A program made the position numbers and the translations under genes. The notes under the pieces are model-generated. The model had not been told where the DNA came from. It searched no databases and saw only the letters and a list, made by a program, of their open reading frames with translations. A stretch of DNA of 64,000 nt from Streptomyces hawaiiensis (GTDB lineage: Bacteria; Actinomycetota; Actinomycetes; Streptomycetales; Streptomycetaceae): assembly GCF_004803895.1 (NCBI RefSeq), contig NZ_CP021978.1, positions 4,526,001 through 4,590,000 of the forward strand, in the 5' to 3' direction. Shown here in pieces: positions 7,809 through 15,053 of the stretch (positions are counted from its first letter, which is position 1; each line of letters opens with the position of its first letter).

Positions 7809-7850
7809 CGCCCGAGGTGCCGTCGCCGCCGGACGGCAGCACCTCGGGCG
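7809..7850. terminator. Bidirectional hairpin between convergent genes
   Basis: Arms 7809-7820 (CGCCCGAGGTGC) and 7839-7850 are perfect complements. An inner CGTC/GACG pair lies at 7821-7824 and 7832-7835. It sits between the nucleoside hydrolase (+) and the LAETG protein (-), so it probably terminates both. Confidence 0.75.
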
Positions 7851-7868
7851 TCTGCGGGTTCTCGCGGA

Positions 7869-8804
7869 CTACGCGTTGCGCTTGGCCGCGCGACGGCGGG
7901 TCGCGACGACGAGGGCCGCGCCGCCCGCCAGCAGGGCGGCGGCGCCGAAGGCGATCGGGCCGGTGCTGCTGTTGGCGCCCGTCTCGGCGAGGTCGCCGCC
8001 ACCGCCGTTCGGCTTGGGGGCGACGGGCGTCGACTCGGAGGCGCTCGGGGTGGGCGTGTCCGTGTCGGAGGACGGCGGCGTCGAGGGCTCGGCCGGCTCG
8101 GACGGGGACGCCGGGGGCGTGGTCTCCTCGGCCGGCTCGGACGGGGTCGCGGGCGGCGTGGAGACGGGCGGTTCCTCCTCCGCCGGCGGCGGGGTCGTGC
8201 AGTTCTTCGTGCCGCCGTTCCAGGCCGCGATCAGCTTGTCCTTGATGACCGGGCGGTCCGGGCCCTTGGGCAGCTCGCCGTGCTCGAAGCCGTCCTTCGC
8301 GTCGAGCTCGCCGTCGAACTTGACCGCGCCCCGGTACAGGTCGATCTGCCCGAAGCAGTCCTTGTCCGGGATGGCGATGTCGAGCGAGTCGGTGGCGCCC
8401 GGCTTGACCGTCACGGTGTCGAAGTCGACGAACACCTGCTCGCCGGAGGTCGCGAACGTCGCGCCGTGGGCGAGGTAGGAGGCGAGGGAGGCGGTGCAGG
8501 TGGCCGCGTCACCGGCGGTGCGGACCTTGACGTGGACCTTGCCGTCCTCGGTCGGCTTCAGGTTCTGGTCGTCGACCTTGACCGAGTCGTAGAAGTTCGT
8601 GCCGTCGAGCGAGAACTGGCAGCGATCGGTCCCGGTCTCCGTGCCCGCACCCGTGCCGGGCTTGTAGCTGCCGCCGGACGACCAGCCGTCGCCGCCGGGC
8701 GTACCGGTGGCGAACGCGGTGGTGGCGGAGGCGGCGCAGAGGGCGAGGGCCGCGGCGCCCGTCCCCAGCAGGCGGCGCGCGGTGACACGTCTCGCTATGG
8801 ACAT
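7869..8804 (-). CDS. Sortase-anchored surface protein (LAETG)
   Basis: A 311-residue surface protein with a signal peptide (RRLLGTGAAALALCAASATT, cut after about residue 32). A globular domain follows at about residues 40-210, with cysteines in DRCQFSLDG, AATCTAS, KDCFGQ and KNCTTPP that could form disulfides. A P/S/T/E-rich wall-spanning stalk is next (about 215-275), and the C-terminus is a sorting signal: LAETG, a hydrophobic segment (FGAAALLAGGAALVVA) and an RRRAAKR tail. LAxTG is the motif recognised by Streptomyces class E sortases; a class E-like sortase is encoded at 27364-27978. ATG 8804 precedes the signal peptide. The globular domain is not assigned to a function. Confidence 0.88.
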   Translation of the reverse strand: MSIARRVTARRLLGTGAAALALCAASATTAFATGTPGGDGWSSGGSYKPGTGAGTETGTDRCQFSLDGTNFYDSVKVDDQNLKPTEDGKVHVKVRTAGDAATCTASLASYLAHGATFATSGEQVFVDFDTVTVKPGATDSLDIAIPDKDCFGQIDLYRGAVKFDGELDAKDGFEHGELPKGPDRPVIKDKLIAAWNGGTKNCTTPPPAEEEPPVSTPPATPSEPAEETTPPASPSEPAEPSTPPSSDTDTPTPSASESTPVAPKPNGGGGDLAETGANSSTGPIAFGAAALLAGGAALVVATRRRAAKRNA

Positions 8805-9120
8805 GCGTATCCCATTTCTTGGCGTGTGCAGAACCCGGGTGACGGCATGCGGGCAGCGCGCGGCGCACGGCTGCCGGGGCCGCACCGGGGGGTGAGTGGT
8901 CTGAGAAACACTGGGCCCATTGGTCACATGCGCCTCAGTGAGCCCCATCGTGGCGGCGCCGCAGCACGCTGTCAACCTGCGGTAATGCAAAGGAAGTTGC
9001 GCTGTCATCACACTTTCATCACAGCAGGAATGGATCACTCCGATCAGCGCGATGGTTCCTTTTCCCGGCATTCTGGACAGATTCAATGCTGTCGCCCGTA
9101 TGCCCTGCGAAGGAGACCGC
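8805..9120. other. Divergent intergenic region with phased direct repeats
   Basis: This 316-bp gap separates the LAETG gene (-) from the GH13 gene (+). It contains two exact TCATCACA repeats (9005-9012 and 9017-9024) and a consensus -35 TTGACA on the minus strand (complement of 8970-8975), but no matching -10 was found for the latter. No gene is seen. Confidence 0.5.
9005..9024 (+). promoter_or_regulatory. 12-bp-spaced direct repeats, PHO-box-like
   Basis: TCATCACA occurs at 9005 and 9017; with the bases just upstream (TG and TT) the units read TGTCATCACAC and TTTCATCACAG. The near-helical phasing resembles actinobacterial PhoP direct-repeat operators, but the match to the PHO consensus is loose. 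It lies about 100 bp before the GH13 start. Confidence 0.25.
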
Positions 9121-10782
9121 GTGACCGATCGCTCGACCCTGGACCTGTCGTCCCGGGACCCCGACTGGTGGCGCCAGGCCGTCGTCTACCAGATCTACCC
9201 CCGCAGCTTCGCCGACGCCGACGGCGACGGACTCGGCGATCTGCGAGGCATCACCCGCCGCCTCACCCACCTCGCCGCCCTGGGCGTGGACGCCCTGTGG
9301 CTGAGCCCCTTCTACCCGTCCGAGCTCGCCGACGGCGGCTACGACGTCGCCGACCCCCGGGGCGTCGACCCGCGCCTGGGCACCCTCGACGACTTCGACG
9401 CCCTGGTCGCCGAGGCCCACCGCCTGGGTCTCAAGGTCATCGTCGACATCGTGCCCAACCACTCCTCACACCGGCACGCGTGGTTCCAGGAGGCCCTGTA
9501 CGCGGGGCCCGGCTCGGCGGCCCGCGACCGCTACGTCTTCCGCGACGGTCGCGGCGAGCACGGCGAACTCCCGCCCACCGACTGGCAGTCCGTCTTCGGC
9601 GGCAGCGCCTGGAAGCGGGTGCCCGACGGCCAGTGGTACCTGCACCTGTTCGCCCCCGAGCAGCCCGACCTCAACTGGGAGAACCAGGAGGTCCGCGCCG
9701 ACTACCGCACCACCCTGCGCTTCTGGTCCGACCGCGGGGTCGACGGCTTCCGCATCGACGTCGCCCACGCCCTCGTCAAGGACCTGAGCGAACCCCTGCG
9801 CGACCTCGGCCGGCCCGAGCTGAGCCGCGAGGAGGCACTCACCGCGATGCCGCCCGGCACGCACCCCTTCTACGACCGTGACGACGTGCACGAGATCTAC
9901 CGCGACTGGCGCAAGATCCTCGACGCCTACCGCCCGCCCCGCATGGCCGTCGCCGAGGCCTGGGTGCCCGGCGCCCGGCGTGCGCTGTACGCCCGCCCGG
10001 ACGAGCTCGGCCAGGCCTTCAACTTCGAGTACCTGGAGGCCGGCTGGGACGCGCGGGAGCTGCGGCAGGTCATCACCGACTCGCTCGCCACCGCCCGGGC
10101 GGCGGGCGCCTCGGCCACCTGGGTGCTGTCCAACCACGACGTGATCCGCCACGCCTCCCGCCTGATGCTGCCGCCGGACACCGACCTCAACGCCTGGCTG
10201 CTCTCCGGCGGCCACGCCCCGGCCGTCGACGAGGCGGCCGGGCTGCGCCGGGCCAGGGCGGCCACCCTGCTGATGCTGGCGCTGCCCGGCTCGGCGTACG
10301 TCTACCAGGGTGAGGAACTCGGCCTGCCCGAGGTCGCCGACCTGCCCACCGAGGTGCTCCAGGACCCGATCTGGGAGCAGACGGGCCACGTCCGCAAGGG
10401 TCGCGACGGCTGCCGGGTGCCGCTGCCGTGGACGACGGCCGGACCGTCGTACGGCTTCGGGCCCGGCGGTGCCTGGCTGCCGCAGCCGCCCGGCTTCGCT
10501 GCCTACGCCGTCGAGGCCCAGGACGGGGTCGAGGGCTCAACCCTGGAGCTGTACCGCACGGCCCTGCGGCTGCGCCGCAAACTCCTCGACGGCGAGGAGC
10601 TGACGTGGGCGGCGGACGCCCCGGACGGGGTGCTCCGGTTCGACCGCTGCGAGGGCTGGCGCTGCGTCGCGAACCTGTCCGACGTGGCGGTCGAGCTGCC
10701 GGCCGGTGAGGTTCTGCTGAGCAGCGCGCCTCTGGAGGACGGCAGGCTCGGGCCGGACACGACGGTGTGGCTCGGACGCTGA
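9121..10782 (+). CDS. GH13 alpha-glucosidase (oligo-1,6-glucosidase type)
   Basis: A 553-residue cytoplasmic glycoside hydrolase family 13 enzyme that releases glucose from the non-reducing ends of malto- or isomalto-oligosaccharides. The N-terminal WWRQAVVYQIYPRSF motif is followed by the (beta/alpha)8 barrel: VIVDIVPNHSS (region I), GFRIDVAHA (nucleophile Asp213), VAEAWV (acid/base Glu279) and LSNHDV (Asp340). No signal peptide is present. GTG 9121 is preferred because AGGAG (9111-9115) lies 5 bases upstream. Streptomyces aglA is similar and usually sits beside a malEFG transporter; here there are no sugar-transport neighbours, so the substrate is uncertain. Confidence 0.92.
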   Translation: MTDRSTLDLSSRDPDWWRQAVVYQIYPRSFADADGDGLGDLRGITRRLTHLAALGVDALWLSPFYPSELADGGYDVADPRGVDPRLGTLDDFDALVAEAHRLGLKVIVDIVPNHSSHRHAWFQEALYAGPGSAARDRYVFRDGRGEHGELPPTDWQSVFGGSAWKRVPDGQWYLHLFAPEQPDLNWENQEVRADYRTTLRFWSDRGVDGFRIDVAHALVKDLSEPLRDLGRPELSREEALTAMPPGTHPFYDRDDVHEIYRDWRKILDAYRPPRMAVAEAWVPGARRALYARPDELGQAFNFEYLEAGWDARELRQVITDSLATARAAGASATWVLSNHDVIRHASRLMLPPDTDLNAWLLSGGHAPAVDEAAGLRRARAATLLMLALPGSAYVYQGEELGLPEVADLPTEVLQDPIWEQTGHVRKGRDGCRVPLPWTTAGPSYGFGPGGAWLPQPPGFAAYAVEAQDGVEGSTLELYRTALRLRRKLLDGEELTWAADAPDGVLRFDRCEGWRCVANLSDVAVELPAGEVLLSSAPLEDGRLGPDTTVWLGR

Positions 10783-10850
10783 GCGCTCCGCGGGGAGTGC
10801 CGTGCCGGGGCGTCCGTGCCGTGCCGGGGCGTCTGTGCGTCTGCGGCGCC

Positions 10851-10889
10851 GTTGTGGCTGGTCGCGCAGTTCCCCGCGCCCCTTTGGGG
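10851..10889 (+). repeat. Streptomyces dispersed repeat, copy 1
   Basis: This 39-bp sequence (GTTGTGGCTGGTCGCGCAGT, then TCCCCGCGCCCCTTTGGGG) is identical to the copy at 10931-10969. The core TGGTCGCGCAGTTCCCCGCG is, from general knowledge, a short intergenic repeat found many times in Streptomyces genomes. Its function is unknown. Confidence 0.8.
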
Positions 10890-10930
10890 GGTGGCCCGGC
10901 TGTGCTGGGGTGTCGTGTGTGTGCGGCGTC

Positions 10931-10969
10931 GTTGTGGCTGGTCGCGCAGTTCCCCGCGCCCCTTTGGGG
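10931..10969 (+). repeat. Streptomyces dispersed repeat, copy 2
   Basis: Identical to 10851-10889 and starting exactly 80 bp downstream in the same orientation. Similar bases upstream of both copies (TGCGGCG-CGTTG) suggest the duplicated unit was longer. It lies between the GH13 gene and the Ig-like protein gene, in DNA with no recognisable gene. Confidence 0.8.
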
Positions 10970-11081
10970 CGCGGGTCCACTCGCGTGGCCCAGTTGCGTG
11001 TGCCCTGGGAAGGGGTGACCGGGAGGATCGTCGGCGGAGTGTTTTCTAGAGGCCGTGTCCGGACAGGGAGCGCCGCCCGCG

Positions 11082-11810
11082 ATGAACAGGTACAGCAGGA
11101 CAGCAGCCGTGGCGGGGGCCGTCGCGGTGGGGGTGCTAGCCCTGCCCGGCGCGCCCGCTGCGGCCCGGGACGGCGGGCTGTGGGGAGCCGCGACCATCGC
11201 ACCCGGGCGGGAGGGCATCGTCGAGGTCGCGGGCGTCCAGGAGGTCGCCGAGGGCGCGACGCTGACGCTGACCGCGCCCCGGGGCACGCGGGTGACCGGC
11301 ACGCCGCTCGACGCGTCCGGCTACCGCGGCTCGGTCGCCGCCGACGGTCGCAGCGCGACGTACACCGTCACCGGCGGTCCGGCCGGGCGGGACCGTGTGT
11401 TCCCCTTCGTCGTGGCCGTACCCGCGCACGCCGTGCCGGGCACCCGGCTGCGGGACTGCTCCCTGCGGGTCACCGACGCCCGGGGCGTGCCGCGGGCCGT
11501 CGGCCGGTGTGCCGTGACCGTGGGTCTGGCCGGGCCGACCCTCACCCGCCCGCTGTCCGGCGTACCTCTGGCAGCCCGGCCGGAGATCTCCGGCACCGCC
11601 CACCCGGGCGCCCAGGTCACCGTCCGGGACAAGGACGACCAGGAGGCCTGCGCGACCACCACCACCCCCGACGGCACCTGGACCTGTACCCCGGGCCCGG
11701 GTTTCCCGGCGGGCGCGAACCGGCTCCAGGCCGTCGCCACCCTGAACGGGGTGAGCGCCACGAGCGAGCAGATCGACATCTCGGTGGCTCAGGACGACGA
11801 GGGTCAGTAG
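11082..11810 (+). CDS. Secreted protein with bacterial Ig-like domain
   Basis: A 242-residue exported protein. The signal peptide covers about residues 1-28 (RTAAVAGAVAVGVLALPGAP). The first half (about 30-150) is a beta-rich domain with two cysteines (LRDCSLRV and GRCAVTV). The second half (about 155-240) looks like a bacterial Ig-like or carboxypeptidase-regulatory-like repeat (RPEISGTAHPGAQVTV, TTTTPDGTWTCTPGPGFPAG, NRLQAVATLNG). It is probably an adhesin or wall-associated protein with no enzymatic motif. ATG 11082 fits the signal peptide; GTG 11055 is an alternative. The gene overlaps the convergent lipoprotein gene by 7 bp at the 3' ends. Confidence 0.75.
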   Translation: MNRYSRTAAVAGAVAVGVLALPGAPAAARDGGLWGAATIAPGREGIVEVAGVQEVAEGATLTLTAPRGTRVTGTPLDASGYRGSVAADGRSATYTVTGGPAGRDRVFPFVVAVPAHAVPGTRLRDCSLRVTDARGVPRAVGRCAVTVGLAGPTLTRPLSGVPLAARPEISGTAHPGAQVTVRDKDDQEACATTTTPDGTWTCTPGPGFPAGANRLQAVATLNGVSATSEQIDISVAQDDEGQ

Positions 11811-12292
11811 CGGACCGCCCGGGCCACCTCGGCCCGGACCTCACCGGACAGGTCGTGGGTGCTGCGGGCGGTGGCCGTGGCGGAGTGGCCGGCCTGTACG
11901 TGGTCCACCGTGACGATGACCGTGTCGACCAGCTGTCCCCCGGCGTCCCGGAAGTCGACCTGGATGGCGAAGGACCGGGACGAGTCGTCGGTGTTGTGGG
12001 CGGTGAGCTCCGTGCGGACCCGGCCGTCGGACCCGGTGACGGGCGGGCCGGCCGTCACGTCGTCCTTGACATCGGCGCCGTCCTGGATGTCGTCGAGCCG
12101 CTGCCGGGCCTCGGCCGAGGCGGACTCCACCGCCTCGCCGGCCTCCGAGGCGATCGACCCCACCGCGGACTGCGCCTTGCTCGCGGCGTCCGCGGGGCTG
12201 TCGTCACCGCCGCAGCCCGCGAGCGCGGCGGACAGGGCCAGCGCCAGGGCCGCCCCTCCCGTCGCCCAGCGCGTCCGGTGGCGGGCAGCCAT
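11804..12292 (-). CDS. Lipoprotein with FxLYD-like domain
   Basis: A 162-residue lipoprotein. The signal peptide ends in a LAGC lipobox (AALAGCGGDDSPADA, Cys near residue 27). A short helical A/E/S-rich region follows (SKAQSAVGSIASEAGEAV). The C-terminal half is a beta-sandwich resembling FxLYD/DUF3426-type domains (TAHNTDDSSRSFAIQVDF, GQLVDTVIVTVDHVQAGHSA). It is presumably displayed on the outer membrane face. Function unknown. ATG 12292 has GAGG 5 bases upstream. Its last 7 bp overlap the end of the convergent Ig-like gene. Confidence 0.75.
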   Translation of the reverse strand: MAARHRTRWATGGAALALALSAALAGCGGDDSPADAASKAQSAVGSIASEAGEAVESASAEARQRLDDIQDGADVKDDVTAGPPVTGSDGRVRTELTAHNTDDSSRSFAIQVDFRDAGGQLVDTVIVTVDHVQAGHSATATARSTHDLSGEVRAEVARAVRY

Positions 12293-12332
12293 GTCGCCTC
12301 CCTGGGGTTCCCCGGCTGTCGGGCCTACGGCC

Positions 12333-12707
12333 TCACGTGCGTCCGAGTCCGCCGCCGCCGAAGGATCCGCTGGATCCGGGCGACCAGCGGCGCGGTTTCT
12401 GGTCCTTCCCGGTCCTGGTGCTCGCACGGTGGAGCTCATGGGGCATGAGCCGCTGTCCGTCGCGCGCCACGACCGGCACGTCGTCGGGCTCCCGCATCTC
12501 CCGCATCTCGCGGACCGGACCGGTGTCCGGCATGTGCGGCTGCTCCTCCGGGGCCGGGTGATGGGTGTCCTGGTCCATGACCCGCATCCCGACCCGCACG
12601 GCCCAGATCAGCGCGATGGCCACGATCAGCCCGCCGACGAAGGCGATCGTCACGGCGACCGCGTGATCTGACGACGCCGCCAGTTCTGCATACGTTGCCG
12701 TATTCAT
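12333..12707 (-). CDS. Small single-pass membrane protein (DUF6479-like)
   Basis: A 124-residue protein with one membrane helix near the N-terminus (AVAVTIAFVGGLIVAIALIWAVRVGMRV, shown in part as VTIAFVGGLIVAIALIW, about residues 17-40). A charged, proline-rich cytoplasmic tail ends in SSGSFGGGGLGRT. The short acidic N-terminus and basic residues after the helix predict N-out, C-in. It resembles the small Streptomyces DUF6479 group; no activity is known. It lies 40 bp upstream of the lipoprotein gene on the same strand, so the two may share a transcript. The ATG lacks a strong ribosome site. Confidence 0.7.
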   Translation of the reverse strand: MNTATYAELAASSDHAVAVTIAFVGGLIVAIALIWAVRVGMRVMDQDTHHPAPEEQPHMPDTGPVREMREMREPDDVPVVARDGQRLMPHELHRASTRTGKDQKPRRWSPGSSGSFGGGGLGRT

Positions 12708-12833
12708 GCCCCAAGTATCGCCGACGGAATGCGATAAAGCGCCCGGAATGCCCCATGGCAAGTGCCGGGCAACCTCCGCCGCGCCGGTGACGACCTCACG
12801 GTGACATCCCTCCCCCCACACGAGGAGATCACC

Positions 12834-13685
12834 ATGCGCAGACACCTGGCGCGGCTGCTCACCGTGCTGGCCGTGCTGGCGGCCGCGTTCGCCACGCCCG
12901 GCTTGGCGTCCGGCAGGGCGCAGGCCGCCGACGACTGGAACCCGCCCGCCCACCTCGCCCAGCCCCTGAACGAGGTGTGGAACCACGTCGAGTCGACCTA
13001 CGGGAACCTGTACGGCTTCCGGAACTACGGCTGGGACCAGGTCATGGCCAACCGGGGCAGCGTCAACTACTGCGTACGCTGGGAGTCCGACGCCCCGGTC
13101 AGCGCCGCACTGCGCGACCGGATCCACGCGGCACTGAAGAAGCAGTTCGGCACGTGGATGTCCGCGATGGTGGTCAACGGCAAGGGCCACAACGCCTGGC
13201 CGTACACCACCGTCCCCGTCAACATCGTCGGCTGGGCCGTGAAGAACCGCTCCACCCTCCAGTGGACCGACAACTCCGTCGACATCTACAGCGGCGTCCT
13301 GGACAGCGGCGGCGCCCCGCAGTGTGCCCCGGACTGCGGGCGCTTCTTCCACCAGGACGGCAACTACTCCAAGTGCCCGGGCGGCGCCGCCCGCCACTAC
13401 GACCAGTCGCTGTGGCTGACCAAGGGCTTCCAGGGTGGCGCGGGCGGTGACTGGGGCCAGCGCATGGGCCAGGAGTACTTCACCGGCGCCCTGAACCAGG
13501 AGAACATCCACATCTACCTGCACGAGGTCGGCCACACCTTCGGCCTCGACGACTTCTACGACTGGTCGCCGACCGGCCAGTGCTGCTTCCTGATGAAGGC
13601 GGGCAGCGCCACGCGGATCACCGAGTTCGACACGTGGATGCTGCGCGACTTCTGGCGCCATGTGAAGAGCCGCTACGGCTTGTGA
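12834..13685 (+). CDS. Secreted HExxH metalloprotease-like protein
   Basis: A 283-residue exported protein. The signal peptide (about residues 1-33) ends near RAQAADDW. The zinc-binding motif HEVGHTFGLDD is at residues 230-240 (His230, Glu231, His234), followed by a DFYDW region with acidic residues that could supply a third ligand. Cysteines in CAPDCG, KCPGG and QCCF suggest disulfides. The motif is of the gluzincin/metzincin kind, but the family is not certain. GAGGAG (12822-12827) sits 6 bases before the ATG. A nearly perfect hairpin follows the stop. Extracellular proteolysis is the likely role; the substrate is unknown. Confidence 0.75.
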   Translation: MRRHLARLLTVLAVLAAAFATPGLASGRAQAADDWNPPAHLAQPLNEVWNHVESTYGNLYGFRNYGWDQVMANRGSVNYCVRWESDAPVSAALRDRIHAALKKQFGTWMSAMVVNGKGHNAWPYTTVPVNIVGWAVKNRSTLQWTDNSVDIYSGVLDSGGAPQCAPDCGRFFHQDGNYSKCPGGAARHYDQSLWLTKGFQGGAGGDWGQRMGQEYFTGALNQENIHIYLHEVGHTFGLDDFYDWSPTGQCCFLMKAGSATRITEFDTWMLRDFWRHVKSRYGL

Positions 13686-13693
13686 CCGACCAC

Positions 13694-13728
13694 GGGCGGT
13701 ACGGGCGACCCGGCCCCCCGTGCCGCCC
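13694..13728 (+). terminator. Hairpin after metalloprotease gene
   Basis: Arms 13694-13705 (GGGCGGTACGGG) and 13717-13728 pair over 12 bp with one G-U wobble. It begins 9 bases after the stop codon of the HExxH protein gene. No T-tract is present. Confidence 0.6.
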
Positions 13729-13883
13729 CGCGGGGTACGGTGGATGGACCGGGGGTATGCCGCAACCGGTGGCCGAACCGGTCTCGCCCTCGGTGCTCCA
13801 CGCAACTCCCAGGACCTTCCCGACCGGGCTCGCGGCTTCGCCACCTCCTGGCCACGCACCCCCACCGCAGCAGGAGTCCCTCG

Positions 13884-14297
13884 ATGACCTCCGCCTCTTC
13901 GCCCCCGCCGTCCGTCCCCGCGCCCTCCGAGGTCCGGCTACGCATCGCGGACCAGCCGCGCCAGGGCCGCACGGCCCGCCGGATCGACGGGGCGTGGTGG
14001 CCCCGCTCGTACGACCTGGCCACCGAACTGCCCGGGCTGCTCGGCGGGCTGCCGGCCGGCTGGGGCCGGATCAGCAGCGTCCTGGTCAACGGGGACACCT
14101 GGCCGGCCTTCCCGGAGCGGCTGGTCGTCGCGGGCCAGGAGGTGCACGTGGGGCGCACGGACTCGCCGACCGCCCCGCACACCGTCTGCCTGCTCGCCCC
14201 CGGCCGGGGCCGCTGGGACCTGCTGGTGGTGCCGCCCGCCACCGACGAGGCGGAGGCCGGCCGGATCATGGAACGGGCCGTGACGCAGGGCGTCTGA
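13884..14297 (+). CDS. DUF5994-family protein
   Basis: A 137-residue soluble protein. A proline/serine-rich start leads into the conserved block LRIADQPRQGRTARRIDGAWW, PRSYDLATELPGLL and GRISSVLVNGDTWPAF, which marks the actinobacterial DUF5994 family. The end carries LLVVPPATDEAEAGRIM. The function of the family is unknown; it is often found near stress or ANTAR genes in Streptomyces. ATG 13884 has AGGAG upstream at good spacing. It is convergent with the DUF1304 gene, 2 bp apart. Confidence 0.78.
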   Translation: MTSASSPPPSVPAPSEVRLRIADQPRQGRTARRIDGAWWPRSYDLATELPGLLGGLPAGWGRISSVLVNGDTWPAFPERLVVAGQEVHVGRTDSPTAPHTVCLLAPGRGRWDLLVVPPATDEAEAGRIMERAVTQGV

Positions 14298-14299
14298 AC

Positions 14300-14662
14300 T
14301 CAGCGCGCGAGCAGCACCAGGGCCAGGGCGGCCAGCGCCGGGACCGTCTGGACGAAGAGGATCTTCCGGCTGGCGGTGGCGGCTCCGTAGAGCCCCGCGA
14401 CGGCCACGCACACCAGGAAGAACACCGAGACCTGGAAGCCCACCGGCTCGGACGCCACTGCGCCCCACACCAGGCCGGCCGCGAGGAAGCCGTTGTAGAG
14501 ACCCTGGTTGGCCGCGAGGGCCTTGGTCCCTTCGGCGAACTCGGCGCTGGTGCCGAAGGCGGCCCGGGCCCGCGGCGTGGTCCACAGGAACATCTCCAGC
14601 ACCAGGATGTAGGCGTGGAGCGCGGCGAGGGCCAGTATCGCGATGGTGGCGAGGGTCGACAT
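14300..14662 (-). CDS. DUF1304 small membrane protein
   Basis: A 120-residue membrane protein with four hydrophobic helices. It matches the DUF1304 family pattern: LHAYILVLEMFLWTTPRARAAF (shown to 20 residues as LHAYILVLEMFLWTTPRARA) near the N-terminus, ANQGLYNGFLAAGLVWG in the middle, and VAGLYGAATASRKILFVQ before the last helix. The family is widespread and its role is unknown. The ATG lies at the edge of a 391-bp intergenic region; its stop is 2 bp from the DUF5994 stop. Confidence 0.82.
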   Translation of the reverse strand: MSTLATIAILALAALHAYILVLEMFLWTTPRARAAFGTSAEFAEGTKALAANQGLYNGFLAAGLVWGAVASEPVGFQVSVFFLVCVAVAGLYGAATASRKILFVQTVPALAALALVLLAR

Positions 14663-15053
14663 GCGCTCATGATCACAGGCCCGCCCGGCCCGTCCTGGTC
14701 GGCCTCCTTTGCCCGTCCCCGCCCGTCCCCGTTCGGGCCCGCCCGGGAGGCGGCCGGGTCCGGGGGGTGGCAGATTGCGGCCAGAGGAAGGCCGGGTCCG
14801 GCCGTCGCGTCCCCGCGTGTGCCGCTCGGGAGCCGGGCCCGGCCTTCCCGCCTCCGCCACGAGCCGGAGACCCCCTGGGTGTGCTGTCCCGGGAGTGGGA
14901 AGGGCCCCGATGCCCCCGGGTCCGGAATCAACCGTTCTCGGTTGACCAAGTGCCTCAGGTTTGATCAGCTGTCCCACTAGTCGTGTTCGATTCTGATCGA
15001 GCAGTTCATGGCTCCCTGGGGGGGAGCTTGTGACAAGTTGGGGAGTTTCCTTG
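14663..15053. other. Divergent intergenic region, no gene seen
   Basis: This 391-bp gap lies between DUF1304 (-) and the glycine-rich surface gene (+). Its right end is AT-richer than the surroundings and contains TTGACC (14942-14947), TTGATC (14961-14966) and a perfect TCGAT-TCTG-ATCGA dyad (14987-15000). These are probably promoter and operator elements of the surface gene. No -10 with ideal spacing was found, and no coding sequence. Confidence 0.45.

Noticed and set aside
8970..8975. Consensus -35 (TTGACA, minus strand) as the promoter of the LAETG gene
   Set aside because: No TANNNT hexamer at 16-19 bases; the sequence there is CCATGGGG.
10767..11049. Small open frames through the dispersed repeats (for example MARTLSAPRGV...)
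   Set aside because: Rich in Trp/Cys/Arg, coincide with the non-coding repeat copies, and lack ribosome sites.
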